Below, in pieces: positions 45,873 through 53,974 of a stretch of 64,000 nt of DNA. How positions within the stretch are numbered: the stretch's first letter is position 1; each line of letters starts with the position of its first letter. Source of the stretch: Streptomyces sp. NRRL S-87 (GTDB lineage: Bacteria; Actinomycetota; Actinomycetes; Streptomycetales; Streptomycetaceae); NCBI RefSeq assembly GCF_000719335.1, contig NZ_JOGB01000005.1, positions 124,001 through 188,000 on the forward strand, read 5' to 3'. The translations under genes and the position numbers were made by a program. The notes beneath the pieces are model-generated. The model had not been told where the DNA came from and did not search any database. It saw only the letters and a program-made list of their open reading frames with translations.

Positions 45873-45891
45873 ATGCTGACGGTTTGCTGAC
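45873..45891 (+). repeat. Right arm-type direct repeats ((A/T)TGCTGAC x2)
   Basis: ATGCTGAC (45873-45880) and TTGCTGAC (45884-45891) start 11 bases apart, the same motif and spacing as the left pair. They lie between the integrase start and the right core. Confidence 0.6.
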
Positions 45892-45943
45892 CTTCAGCGG
45901 CCTAGGAGTGCTCTGACCTGCACCGATGCTCCTGAGGAGCGGT

Positions 45944-45966
45944 ATGTTCTGGAACTGGATCGGCCG
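45944..45966 (+). repeat. attR core, 23 bp
   Basis: This is the right copy of the core shared with 40165-40187. It is the junction where the original chromosomal pirin sequence resumes. Confidence 0.85.
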
Positions 45967-46108
45967 GTCCCACGACGAGATCGCGCAGGCCCGCGAGGAC
46001 TGGACGAACGGCACCCGCTTCGGCGAGGTCAAGGGCTACGACGGCCCTCCGATTCCGGCCCTTGAACTGCCGCCGACCCACCTCAAACCCCGGGGAAGGG
46101 TTCGCTGA
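45944..46108 (+). pseudogene. Displaced original 3' end of pirin
   Basis: The 54 codons starting MFWNWIGRSHDEIAQARE and ending PTHLKPRGRVR are the native pirin C-terminus, with typical Streptomyces GC-rich codons. They were cut off by integration at the core. A short open frame reaches upstream to 45926, but there is no ribosome site and it should not be treated as a separate gene. Confidence 0.88.
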
Positions 46109-46218
46109 CCTGCTGCTTCATGCAGTTCGGGCTGGGGGTGACGCTCGCACTTCAGCCCTCCGGTTCCGGCTCTCCGCATGAGACTGCCGGGGCGTGTCAA
46201 CAACGCTCGTGATCAATA

Positions 46219-46365
46219 CACATTGCGCGAGCCTTGCGCGCGGCCGCGAGCCGCAGGGCCGAGCCGCCGTCGGCGGCCTTCTCGACCTCGAACTCGCGCG
46301 CCTGAAGGTTGATCTTCAGCGCGGACGAGGTGGGGATCGTCCTCCACCACCAGCACCCAGGTCAT
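46219..46365 (-). pseudogene. kdpE: kdpE response regulator fragment
   Basis: The fragment begins at ATG 46365 with TWVLVVEDDPHLVR, then, after a 1-2 base deletion near 46320, continues LKINLQAREFEVEKAADGG and SALRLAAARK, the N-terminal receiver sequence of KdpE. It stops matching near 46219, before the phosphorylated aspartate. It lies 124 bases downstream of kdpC on the same strand, where kdpD and kdpE normally follow. kdpD is absent. The rest of the gap to 46108 shows nothing recognisable. Confidence 0.78.
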
Positions 46366-46401
46366 CGGTGTGCAGCCTTTCCTTCGTTACGGGCACGGTC
46401 A

Positions 46402-46468
46402 GGAGCCGGCGGGGCGCTCGGGCCCCCTCCCGGCGTTGGCTGGGGGAGTCCCGCGCCCCGCCGGCTCC
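46402..46468. repeat. Large inverted repeat after kdpC (REP-like/terminator)
   Basis: GGAGCCGGCGGGGCGC (46402-46417) and GCGCCCCGCCGGCTCC (46453-46468) are perfectly inverted, 16 bp. The loop contains a further imperfect palindrome (CCCTCCCGGCG...GGGGGAG). It can act as the kdp operon terminator and resembles small dispersed palindromic repeats seen in Streptomyces intergenic regions (recalled, not checked). Confidence 0.6.
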
Positions 46469-46489
46469 CGGTCCGTGCGATGCGGAACA

Positions 46490-47224
46490 TCAACGCTCGG
46501 TCAGTGCCTTGAGGGCGGTGTTGAGCTCGAGGACGTTGACACGGGGCTCACCCATGAAGCCGAGGGTCCGGCCGGTGGTGTGGTCCGCGACGAGCTTCTC
46601 GACCTGCCTGACGTCGAGCTTGTTCTGCTCGGCGACCCGGTGGACCTGGAGCCTGGCGTACTCCGGAGAGATGTCCGGGTCCAGGCCCGAGCCGGAGGAG
46701 GTGACGGCGTCGGCCGGTACGTCCTCGGGCTCGACCGTGTAGGAGGCGGTGGAGTTGTCCGCGACGACCGCCTCCTTGGCGGCGATGACCTGGGCGCAGA
46801 GGGTGCCTTCCTCGGCATCTTTGGTGCACTTGCCGTTGACGGCGCCGTCGTCCGCGGAGCGGTTGGTGGCGCCGGAGAGGACCAGTGAGTACTGGGTGTT
46901 GACCGAGTTGCTGCCGAGGCCGTTGGAGGGGCGGGGCTGGAACCACTTCAGGTCCGGCTCCGCGGTCTCTTCGGCGTCGTCGCCCGCAGTCGGATCAGAA
47001 GGGGCCGGCTTCGGGAGGTTGTAGGTCTGCCCGATGAGGGAGGAGCCGACGACCTGCCCGCTCTTGTCCTTGATCTCGGAACCGTTGGCCTTGTCGTGGA
47101 ACAGGGCCTGGGCGATGCCGGTGACGGCCAGCGGGTAGATGACCCCGCAGATCACGGTCAGGACGAGCAGGGCGCGCAGGCCGGCCCCGATCAACCGTGC
47201 TGTGTTGCCTACAGAGTTGTTCAT
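46490..47224 (-). CDS. kdpC: Potassium-transporting ATPase subunit C
   Basis: This is the accessory subunit of the high-affinity Kdp K+ pump, stabilising the KdpA-KdpB complex. The 244 residues have one N-terminal membrane helix (LLVLTVICGVIYPLAVTGIAQ) and the conserved end GSGLDPDISPEYA, then VAEQNKLDVRQVEKLV and PRVNVLELNTALK. An acidic linker (about 75-95) and a middle insertion are typical of actinobacterial forms. It starts 6 bases after kdpB. Confidence 0.94.
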   Translation of the reverse strand: MNNSVGNTARLIGAGLRALLVLTVICGVIYPLAVTGIAQALFHDKANGSEIKDKSGQVVGSSLIGQTYNLPKPAPSDPTAGDDAEETAEPDLKWFQPRPSNGLGSNSVNTQYSLVLSGATNRSADDGAVNGKCTKDAEEGTLCAQVIAAKEAVVADNSTASYTVEPEDVPADAVTSSGSGLDPDISPEYARLQVHRVAEQNKLDVRQVEKLVADHTTGRTLGFMGEPRVNVLELNTALKALTER

Positions 47225-47230
47225 GTCGTC

Positions 47231-49333
47231 TCAGCCGATTCCGGGGATGAGGGTGATGAGCAGGTCGATGATCTTGATGCCGATGAACGGGGCGATCAGG
47301 CCGCCCACGCCGTAGAGCCCCAGATTGCGGCGGAGCATCCTGTCGGCGCTGGTCGGCTTGTACTGGACGCCCTTGAGGGCGAGGGGGACGAGCGCGATGA
47401 TGATCAGCGCGTTGAAGATGACAGCGGAGAGGATCGCCGACTCGGGCGAGTGGAGGCCCATGATGTTGAGCTTGTCGAGGCCCGGGTAGACCACGGCGAA
47501 CATGGCCGGGATGATCGCGAAGTACTTGGCGACGTCGTTGGCGATGGAGAAGGTGGTCAGGGCGCCCCGGGTGATGAGGAGCTGCTTGCCGATCTCGACG
47601 ATCTCGATGAGCTTGGTGGGGTTGGAGTCCAGGTCCACCATGTTCCCGGCCTCCTTGGCGGCCGAGGTACCGGTGTTCATCGCGACACCGACGTCGGCCT
47701 GGGCGAGGGCCGGGGCGTCGTTCGTGCCGTCGCCGGTCATCGCGACGAGCTTGCCGCCGGCCTGTTCCCGCTTGATGAGGGCCATCTTGTCCTCGGGGGT
47801 GGCCTCGGCGAGGAAGTCGTCGACGCCGGCCTCCTCGGCGATCGCCTTGGCCGTCAGCGGGTTGTCACCCGTGATCATGACGGTCTTGATGCCCATGCGG
47901 CGCAGCTCCTCGAAGCGTTCGCGCATGCCCTCCTTGACGACGTCCTTGAGGTGGATGACGCCGAGGACGCGGGCGCCCTTCTCGTCGTTGACGGCGACGA
48001 GGAGCGGGGTGCCGCCGGCCTCGGAGATGCGGTTGGCGAGGAGGTCGGCGTCGTCGGAGACCCGGCCGCCCTGCTCCCTGACCCAGGTGATGACGGAGCC
48101 GGCCGCGCCCTTGCGGGTCTGCCTGCCGTCGACGTCCACGCCCGACATGCGGGTCTGGGCGGTGAAGGCGATCCACTCGGCGTGCGCGAGGTCGCCCTGG
48201 TGACGCTCGCGCAGCCCGTACTTCTCCTTCGCCAGGACGACGACGGAACGGCCCTCGGGGGTCTCGTCGGCCAGCGAGGACAGCTGGGCGGCGTCGGCCA
48301 GCTCGGCCTCGGTGGTGCCCTCCACGGGTACGAACTCCGAGGCCTGGCGGTTGCCGAGGGTGATGGTGCCGGTCTTGTCGAGCAGCAGCGTCGAAACGTC
48401 GCCCGCGGCCTCGACGGCCCGGCCCGACGTGGCCAGGACGTTGCGCTGGACCAGGCGGTCCATGCTGGCGATGCCGATCGCGGAGAGCAGGGCGCCGATG
48501 GTGGTCGGGATCAGGCAGACGAGGAGGGCGGTGAGCACGATCATCGACTGCTCGGCGCCGGCGTAGATCGCGAAGGGCTGCAGGGTGACGACGGCCAGCA
48601 GGAAGACGATGGTCAGCGAGGCGAGCAGGATGTTGAGTGCGATCTCGTTGGGCGTCTTCTGTCGGGCCGCACCCTCCACGAGAGCGATCATCCGGTCGAT
48701 GAAGGTCTCGCCCGGCTTCGTAGTGATCTTGATGACGATCCGGTCGGAGAGGACTTTCGTACCACCGGTGACGGCCGAGCGGTCGCCGCCGGACTCCCGG
48801 ATGACGGGAGCGGACTCGCCGGTGATGGCGGACTCGTCGACCGAGGCCACGCCCTCGACGACGTCACCGTCGCCGGGGATGGTGTCCCCGGCCTCGCAGA
48901 CCACCAGGTCGCCGATCTTCAGCTCGGTGCCCGGTACGGACTCCTCGCCACCGTCCTCGGTCAGGCGGCGGGCGACGGAGTCGGTCTTGGCCTTCCGCAG
49001 GGTGTCGGCCTGGGCCTTGCCGCGGCCCTCGGCGACCGCCTCGGCGAGGTTCGCGAAGATCGTGGTCATCCACAGCCAGGCGGTGATGGCCCAGCCGAAC
49101 CAGTCCGTCGGGTCCTTGATGGCGAGGACGGTGGTGACCACCGAACCGATGAGGACGACGAACATGACCGGCGACTTGATCATGACGCGTGGGTCGAGCT
49201 TGCGGATCGCGTCGGGGAAGGACTTGACCAGTTGCGTGGGGTCGAAGAGGCCGCCGCCGACGCGGTCGGCAGGCGGCTTGTGGGCCGTGGGAAGGTCCTC
49301 GTGCGGAGCACGGGTCGGAGTGGCGGTGCTCAT
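47231..49333 (-). CDS. kdpB: Potassium-transporting ATPase ATP-binding subunit B
   Basis: This is the P-type ATPase subunit that energises K+ uptake. The 700 residues have the phosphorylation motif [12 protein letters not shown], the TGES actuator motif ([12 protein letters not shown]), the nucleotide and hinge motifs ([34 protein letters not shown]) and seven or so membrane helices. The ATG at 49333 overlaps the kdpA stop (ATGA). All catalytic residues are intact. Confidence 0.96.
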   Translation of the reverse strand: MSTATPTRAPHEDLPTAHKPPADRVGGGLFDPTQLVKSFPDAIRKLDPRVMIKSPVMFVVLIGSVVTTVLAIKDPTDWFGWAITAWLWMTTIFANLAEAVAEGRGKAQADTLRKAKTDSVARRLTEDGGEESVPGTELKIGDLVVCEAGDTIPGDGDVVEGVASVDESAITGESAPVIRESGGDRSAVTGGTKVLSDRIVIKITTKPGETFIDRMIALVEGAARQKTPNEIALNILLASLTIVFLLAVVTLQPFAIYAGAEQSMIVLTALLVCLIPTTIGALLSAIGIASMDRLVQRNVLATSGRAVEAAGDVSTLLLDKTGTITLGNRQASEFVPVEGTTEAELADAAQLSSLADETPEGRSVVVLAKEKYGLRERHQGDLAHAEWIAFTAQTRMSGVDVDGRQTRKGAAGSVITWVREQGGRVSDDADLLANRISEAGGTPLLVAVNDEKGARVLGVIHLKDVVKEGMRERFEELRRMGIKTVMITGDNPLTAKAIAEEAGVDDFLAEATPEDKMALIKREQAGGKLVAMTGDGTNDAPALAQADVGVAMNTGTSAAKEAGNMVDLDSNPTKLIEIVEIGKQLLITRGALTTFSIANDVAKYFAIIPAMFAVVYPGLDKLNIMGLHSPESAILSAVIFNALIIIALVPLALKGVQYKPTSADRMLRRNLGLYGVGGLIAPFIGIKIIDLLITLIPGIG

Positions 49334-50994
49334 GATGCGAGCCCTTCGGCGAGCGGCCCCAGCGCGAGGGCGGGGAAGTAGGTCAGACCGGTGACGATGA
49401 GGATCGTGCCGACGAGCAGGCCCGCGTAGAGCGGCTTGTCGGTACGGAGGGTGCCTGCCGTCTCGGGGACGGGCTTCTGCTCGGCCAGCGAGCCGGCCAG
49501 CGCCAGGACGAACACCATGGGCAGGAAGCGGCCCAGGAGCATCGCGAGGCCGATCGTGGAGTTGTACCACTGGGTGTCGGCGTTCAGGCCGGCGAAGGCG
49601 GAGCCGTTGTTGTTGGCGCCCGAGGTGTAGGCGTACAGGACCTCGGAGAAGCCGTGGGCACCCGGGTTCAGCATCGAGTGCGGCGGGGTGGGCAGGGCCA
49701 TGGCGGCGGCGGTGAAGCAGAGCACCAGGGCCGGGGTGACGAGGATGTAGCAGGCGGCGAGCTTGATCTCGCGGGTGCCGATCTTCTTGCCCAGGTACTC
49801 GGGCGTCCGGCCGACCATCAGGCCGGCGATGAACACCGCGATGATCGCCATGACGAGCATGCCGTAGAGGCCGGAGCCGACACCGCCTGGGGCGATCTCG
49901 CCCAGCTGCATGCCCAGCAGCTGGATGCCGCCGCCGAGGCCGGTGTAGGAGGAGTGGAAGGAGTTGACTGCGCCGGTCGAGGTCAGGGTCGTGGCGACCG
50001 AGAAGATCGCGGAGGCGCCGACGCCGAAGCGGGTCTCCTTGCCCTCCATCGCGCCGCCCGCGACGTCGAACGCCGGGCCGTGGTGCGCGAACTCGGTCCA
50101 CATCATCAGCGCGGTGAAGCCGATCCAGATGGCGGCCGTCGTCGTGAGGATCGCGTAACCCTGGCGCAGGCTTCCGACCATGCGGCCGAACGTGCGGGTC
50201 AGCGCGAACGGGATGACGAGGATCAGGAAGATCTCGAAGAGGTTGGAGAACGGGGTCGGGTTCTCGAACGGGTGGGCGGAGTTGGCGTTGAAGTAGCCGC
50301 CGCCGTTCGTGCCCAGCTCCTTGATGACCTCCTGGGACGCGACCGCACCGCCGTTCCACTGCCGGCTGCCGCCCGTGAACTGGCCGACCTCGTGGACCCC
50401 GGCGAAGTTCTGGATCGCGCCGCAGGCGACCAGCACGATCGCGCCGATCACGGCGATCGGCAGGAGGATCCGGACAGTGCCGCGGACCAGGTCCGCCCAG
50501 AAGTTGCCCAGCTCACCGGTACGGGAGCGCGCGAAACCCCGTACGAGCGCGACGGCGACGGCCATGCCGACCGCGGCGGACACGAAGTTCTGCACCGCCA
50601 GGCCGCCGGTCTGCACGACGTGCCCCATGGCCTGCTCGCCGTAGTACGACTGCCAGTTGGTGTTGGCCACGAACGACGCGGCGGTGTTGAAGGCCTGGTC
50701 CGGGTCGATCGACTGGAAGCCGAGCGAGCCGGGCAGGACGCCCTGGGCGCGCTGGAGCGCGTACAGGAAGAGGACGCTGACCGCGGAGAAGGCGAGGACT
50801 CCGCGCAGGTAGGCGGGCCAGCGCATCCCGGCGGACGGGTTGGCGCCGATCGCCTTGTAGATCCACTTCTCCGGGCGGTAGTGCCTGTCGGAGGAGTAGA
50901 CGCGGGCCATGTAGTCGCCCAAGGGGCGGTAGGCCAGCGCGAGCGCGGCGATCAGTGCGAGGAGCTGGAGCACACCAGCGAGAACGGGACTCAT
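49330..50994 (-). CDS. kdpA: Potassium-transporting ATPase subunit A
   Basis: This is the K+-selective channel-like subunit with four degenerate P-loops. The 554 residues contain selectivity-filter-type loops ([58 protein letters not shown]) and about ten membrane helices. It follows kdpF by 6 bases and is translationally coupled to kdpB. Confidence 0.96.
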   Translation of the reverse strand: MSPVLAGVLQLLALIAALALAYRPLGDYMARVYSSDRHYRPEKWIYKAIGANPSAGMRWPAYLRGVLAFSAVSVLFLYALQRAQGVLPGSLGFQSIDPDQAFNTAASFVANTNWQSYYGEQAMGHVVQTGGLAVQNFVSAAVGMAVAVALVRGFARSRTGELGNFWADLVRGTVRILLPIAVIGAIVLVACGAIQNFAGVHEVGQFTGGSRQWNGGAVASQEVIKELGTNGGGYFNANSAHPFENPTPFSNLFEIFLILVIPFALTRTFGRMVGSLRQGYAILTTTAAIWIGFTALMMWTEFAHHGPAFDVAGGAMEGKETRFGVGASAIFSVATTLTSTGAVNSFHSSYTGLGGGIQLLGMQLGEIAPGGVGSGLYGMLVMAIIAVFIAGLMVGRTPEYLGKKIGTREIKLAACYILVTPALVLCFTAAAMALPTPPHSMLNPGAHGFSEVLYAYTSGANNNGSAFAGLNADTQWYNSTIGLAMLLGRFLPMVFVLALAGSLAEQKPVPETAGTLRTDKPLYAGLLVGTILIVTGLTYFPALALGPLAEGLAS

Positions 50995-51000
50995 CGGTGG

Positions 51001-51090
51001 CTAGAACCTCTCCGGCTTGACGAGGGCGAGGACGAGGTAGCCCAGCAGGGCGACGGCCACGACGAGGCCGACGATGTTCTCGGCGTTCAC
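51001..51090 (-). CDS. kdpF: KdpF small membrane subunit
   Basis: This is a 29-residue single-helix protein (NIVGLVVAVALLGYLVLALVKPE, key KdpF ending LVKPERF) that stabilises the Kdp complex. It starts at a GTG overlapping the stop of the microprotein gene upstream (GTGA), with AAGGGGG upstream. Confidence 0.9.
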   Translation of the reverse strand: MNAENIVGLVVAVALLGYLVLALVKPERF

Positions 51091-51170
51091 AGCTTGGTCA
51101 CCCCCTTGGCGATGAGAGCCACCAGCGCGAACACCGCGACCGTGGTGACGACGAAGGCCAGATCGGCCAT
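51087..51170 (-). CDS. 27-residue membrane microprotein before kdpF
   Basis: A tiny gene precedes kdpF: ATG at 51170 with AGGAG 8 bases upstream, and a product with one hydrophobic helix (LAFVVTTVAVFALVALIA) and a basic end (KGVTKL). Its stop overlaps the kdpF start by GTGA, so it is translationally coupled. Size and topology resemble KdpF itself. I recall a similar short frame before kdpF in other Streptomyces but know no function; it may be a second stabilising subunit of the Kdp pump (inference). Confidence 0.72.
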   Translation of the reverse strand: MADLAFVVTTVAVFALVALIAKGVTKL

Positions 51171-51243
51171 CGCGAGCTCCTGAGTGAAGTGGGTCGATGA
51201 ATCGGCCAGATGGCCGATGACGAGACAACCGTGTCTTCAAGCC

Positions 51244-51297
51244 GGCGTTAAGGCGCCTTGACGGTGTCCATACGGGCGCAGGGGAACTCTTAACGCC
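51244..51297. promoter_or_regulatory. kdp upstream inverted repeats, candidate KdpE region
   Basis: GGCGTTAAG (51244-51252) and CTTAACGCC (51289-51297) are a perfect 9-bp inverted pair 36 bases apart. The left one also begins a near-palindrome, GTTAAGGCGCCTTGAC (51247-51262). They lie 74-127 bases upstream of the first kdp gene, a plausible operator region. No clear -10 box is seen. Confidence 0.45.
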
Positions 51298-51445
51298 ACC
51301 CTTGCGGGAAGGGACGGGAAGGCCCGGTCAGCCCAGGTGGGGCAGGCCGGCTGTGGCCAGGGCGGAGCCGGCCTGCGCGACCAGTGCGACGGCCAACTGG
51401 CGGTCCTGTTCCGTGGGCAGCGGGCCGGGGCGGGGTTCCGGCGCG

Positions 51446-51580
51446 GAGACCGAACCCGCCCACCTGTGGCAGCGGCTGCTCCAGAACCAGCGCGGCTCCG
51501 TCGTCGCCCACGCGGTCCGCCGCGACACCGAAGCCGTGATCTGCCGGCTGCGCTTCCGGCTCACGGCCGACGCACGCTGA
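51446..51580 (+). pseudogene. Possible 3' fragment of an APC-type permease
   Basis: The last 40 or so codons before a TGA at 51580 read LWQRLLQNQRGSVVAHAVRR then EAVICRLRFRL, which resembles the cytoplasmic C-terminus of amino-acid/polyamine/cation permeases that I recall next to kdp in Streptomyces. No membrane helices precede it, so only the end remains. The rest of 51298-51707 shows no gene. Confidence 0.4.
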
Positions 51581-51707
51581 TGGGCGTTGACGCACCTCTG
51601 ACGGCGACTTGACGGTGGTGCCACCCCGCCGGCTCGTCCGGCGCAACGTCAGCGCCATGAGCGGACGCGCCGTCGAGGCCGCCGGGGAACCCCTTCGCTA
51701 ATCCGTC

Positions 51708-51755
51708 TTGCTAAGTACCGGTAGTCGGCGTTACGGTGTACCGGTAGTCAACGTT
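51708..51755 (+). promoter_or_regulatory. PadR promoter with two TACCGGTA boxes
   Basis: A 17-base motif starting TACCGGTAGTC and ending CGTT is repeated directly at 51716-51732 and 51739-51755, 23 bases apart; each begins with the perfect palindrome TACCGGTA. A -35 TTGCTA (51708-51713) and -10 TACGGT (51732-51737), 18 bases apart, overlap the first box. This is a likely PadR autoregulation site. Confidence 0.6.
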
Positions 51756-51783
51756 GCTTAATAGCTCAGGGGGGAGGTGTTCC

Positions 51784-52116
51784 ATGGCCAAGCTGCTGAC
51801 CGAGATGCTCAAGGGCACGCTGGAGGGCGTCATCCTCGCGTCCCTGGCCGGCAGACCCGCCTACGGGTACGAGATCACGGCGCGCCTGCGGGAGCAGGGC
51901 TTCTCCGACATCGCCGAGGGCACCGTCTACGCGCTGCTCGTCAGGATGGAGAAGCGCGGTCTCGTCGACGTGGAGAAGGTCGCCTCGGAGAAGGGACCGC
52001 CGCGCAAGGTGCACTCCCTCAACGCCCAGGGGCGTGAATATCTCGAAGAGTTCTGGAGGACGTGGAGCTTCCTCGCGGAACGACTGGAACAGCTCCGCGA
52101 AGGGGAGGGCGGGTAG
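51784..52116 (+). CDS. PadR family transcriptional regulator
   Basis: This is a 110-residue winged-helix repressor of the short PadR type: LLTEMLKGTLEGVILASLAG, YGYEITARLREQGFSDIAEG, TVYALLVRMEKRGLV and a C-terminal dimerisation helix. The ATG at 51784 follows GGGAGGTG. It is followed 2 bases later by a DUF1048 gene, a pairing common in Firmicutes and Actinobacteria, usually beside a drug ABC transporter; none is present here. It probably represses its own promoter. Confidence 0.9.
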   Translation: MAKLLTEMLKGTLEGVILASLAGRPAYGYEITARLREQGFSDIAEGTVYALLVRMEKRGLVDVEKVASEKGPPRKVHSLNAQGREYLEEFWRTWSFLAERLEQLREGEGG

Positions 52117-52118
52117 CC

Positions 52119-52496
52119 ATGTCCGAGGTCGAGAAGAGCGGGATCATCGCGAAGGTGATCGGGCCCAAGAAGCGGTGGAGGGCCTACAAGGCGCGCGTCA
52201 AGGAGCTGCCCGCAGGCCACCGCACGGCGGTCGGGGCGATCGAGCGGCACCTGATGCACTTCGTGCCGGTCGACGCCGACAGCAATGCGGCGATGTTCGA
52301 GGACCTGGCCGACCTGTTCGAGGGGGCCGCCGCGGACGGCACGCCGATCCGCGAGATCGTCGGCGAGGACCCGGTGGAGTTCGCCGAGGCCTTCGCGCGG
52401 AACTACTCGGACGGCGGCTACGTCCCCGCCCGCGCGCGCAAGCGCCTCACCGACGACATCGAACGCGCCGCCGCCGAAGCGGCCGGGACGGTCTGA
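52119..52496 (+). CDS. DUF1048 domain protein
   Basis: This is a 125-residue all-helical cytoplasmic protein of the DUF1048 family (KRWRAYKARVKELPAGHRTA, MFEDLADLFEGAAADGTPIR, EIVGEDPVEFAEAFARNY). Its role is unknown, but it is encoded with PadR regulators so regularly that a joint regulatory function is likely. The ATG at 52119 has GGAGGG upstream and lies 2 bases after the PadR stop. Confidence 0.85.
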   Translation: MSEVEKSGIIAKVIGPKKRWRAYKARVKELPAGHRTAVGAIERHLMHFVPVDADSNAAMFEDLADLFEGAAADGTPIREIVGEDPVEFAEAFARNYSDGGYVPARARKRLTDDIERAAAEAAGTV

Positions 52497-52497
52497 C

Positions 52498-52521
52498 GGC
52501 GGCACGGCGGCACGGCGGCAC
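52498..52521 (+). repeat. 8-bp tandem repeat, GGCGGCAC x3
   Basis: Three exact tandem copies of GGCGGCAC directly follow the DUF1048 stop, then decay. This is a likely replication-slippage tract with no evident role. Confidence 0.6.
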
Positions 52522-52663
52522 GGCGAAACGGCGCACGTCCACGGGGGTGGCTCCCGGCGGGCCACCCCCGCCGCATGTCAGCGGCGGTGCCGCGAAGGCG
52601 ACCGCACACATCACGGACGCCGCATCGAACTGGAGCTCGTAAGAACGGGCAGGGGGATTCACG

Positions 52664-53902
52664 ATGGGACGAGGCAACAAAGGCTTCTCCGCGGCAGGAC
52701 TTCGCAGACTGGGTGAGGTGCTGCGACGGCACGTGGAGTCCGGGAGGATCCCCGGGCTCGTCGCCCTGGTGAGCCGGGGCGAGGAGACACACGTCGAAGC
52801 GATCGGGACGATGCACCACGATGGCGGCCGTCCGATGCGCCGGGACACCATCTTCCGGATGGCCTCGACGACCAAGCCGGTCGCGTCCGCCGCGACGATG
52901 GTCCTGCTGGACGAGTGCCGCATACGGCTGGACGACCCGGTGGACCGGTGGCTTCCCGAGCTCGCCGACCGGCAGGTCCTCAAGCGGGCCGACGGGCCGC
53001 TCGACGAAACCGAGCCGTCGCGGCGCCCGATCACCGTGCGGGACCTGCTCACCTCCACGCTCGGCCTCGGGCTGGACATGACGGCGCCGACCTCTCCGAT
53101 CATGGGCGCGATCTTCGAGCGAGGCGTGTACGGCCAGGAGGACGGCTGGCTGCTGCCGGCACCGGAGCCGGACGAGTGGATGCGCCGCCTGGGCACGCTC
53201 CCTCTGATGCACCAGCCCGGCGAGCGGTGGCTGTACAACGTCGGCGACGACGTGCTCGGAGTGCTGGTTGCCAGGGTCACCGGCCAGTCGTTCGAGGCGT
53301 TCCTGCGCGAGCGCGTCTTCGAGCCGCTGGGGATGAAGGACACCGGCTTCCACGTGCCCGCCGACAAGATCGACCGGCTGCCACCCCTGTACGCGCCGGA
53401 TCCGCAGACCGGCGAGTTCACCGTGGCGGACGCGGCCGAAGGGGGACACCACAGCCGGCCCCCGGCGTTCCAGTCGGGCGGCGGCGGACTCGACTCCACG
53501 GTCGACGACTACCACGCCTACTTCCGGATGCTGCTGGATCACGGGACTCACGGCGGCCGGCGGATCCTGTCCCGGCCCGCGGTCGAGCTCATGACCACCA
53601 ACCGCCTCCCCGCCGAGCAGCTGGCCGAGCGGGAGGACCGGGCCCGCAACCTCGTCCACCTGTCACACGGCCAGGGGCAGCACGGCGGCTGGGGCTTCGG
53701 GATGGCGGTGCGCACGTACCGCGGCGATTACGCGCCCGTCGGCCAGTTCGGCTGGGACGGCGGAACAGGCACCACCGCGTACGCCGACCCGGACCACGGG
53801 CTCGTCGGCATCCTCCTCACCCAGACCGGGATGTCCACACCGGATTCGGCGCGGGCCATCAGCGACTTCTGGACCACCCTCTACCAGGCGATGGACGACT
53901 GA
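52664..53902 (+). CDS. Serine hydrolase, beta-lactamase/esterase class C fold
   Basis: This is a 412-residue cytoplasmic (no signal peptide) member of the penicillin-binding-protein-like esterase family. The nucleophile motif SxxK is S-T-T-K in FRMASTTKPVASA, the Tyr motif is W-L-Y-N-V-G-D, and a late GWDGGTGTT replaces KTG. Members hydrolyse esters, amides or D-amino-acid substrates; the real substrate is unknown. The ATG at 52664 has AGGGGG 8 bases upstream. Confidence 0.85.
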   Translation: MGRGNKGFSAAGLRRLGEVLRRHVESGRIPGLVALVSRGEETHVEAIGTMHHDGGRPMRRDTIFRMASTTKPVASAATMVLLDECRIRLDDPVDRWLPELADRQVLKRADGPLDETEPSRRPITVRDLLTSTLGLGLDMTAPTSPIMGAIFERGVYGQEDGWLLPAPEPDEWMRRLGTLPLMHQPGERWLYNVGDDVLGVLVARVTGQSFEAFLRERVFEPLGMKDTGFHVPADKIDRLPPLYAPDPQTGEFTVADAAEGGHHSRPPAFQSGGGGLDSTVDDYHAYFRMLLDHGTHGGRRILSRPAVELMTTNRLPAEQLAEREDRARNLVHLSHGQGQHGGWGFGMAVRTYRGDYAPVGQFGWDGGTGTTAYADPDHGLVGILLTQTGMSTPDSARAISDFWTTLYQAMDD

Positions 53903-53974
53903 CCGGCCCACCTGGTCGAGGCAGACCCGACGCCGGCCAGAGCGTCAGAATCGACGCCGGCCGGACGATTGCCG

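Larger units (their letters stand above)
40165..45966. mobile_element. Small integrative element in the pirin gene
   Basis: The element is bounded by identical 23-bp cores (40165-40187 and 45944-45966), both falling at the same place in pirin coding sequence. From core to core it is 5,779 bp, of which 2.7 kb is later IS material, so the original element was only about 3 kb. Contents from left: a replacement pirin 3' end, a terminator, an arm-site pair, a PIN-like cargo gene, IS remnants, and a minus-strand tyrosine recombinase whose start is 96 bases from the right core, next to a second arm-site pair. There are no replication, transfer or obvious excisionase genes. Codon use is less GC-biased than in the flanks, indicating horizontal origin. 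Confidence 0.85.

Noticed and set aside
45926..46108. Short open frame read as a separate small gene
   Set aside because: It is the displaced 3' end of pirin, with no ribosome site; it is explained by the integration event.
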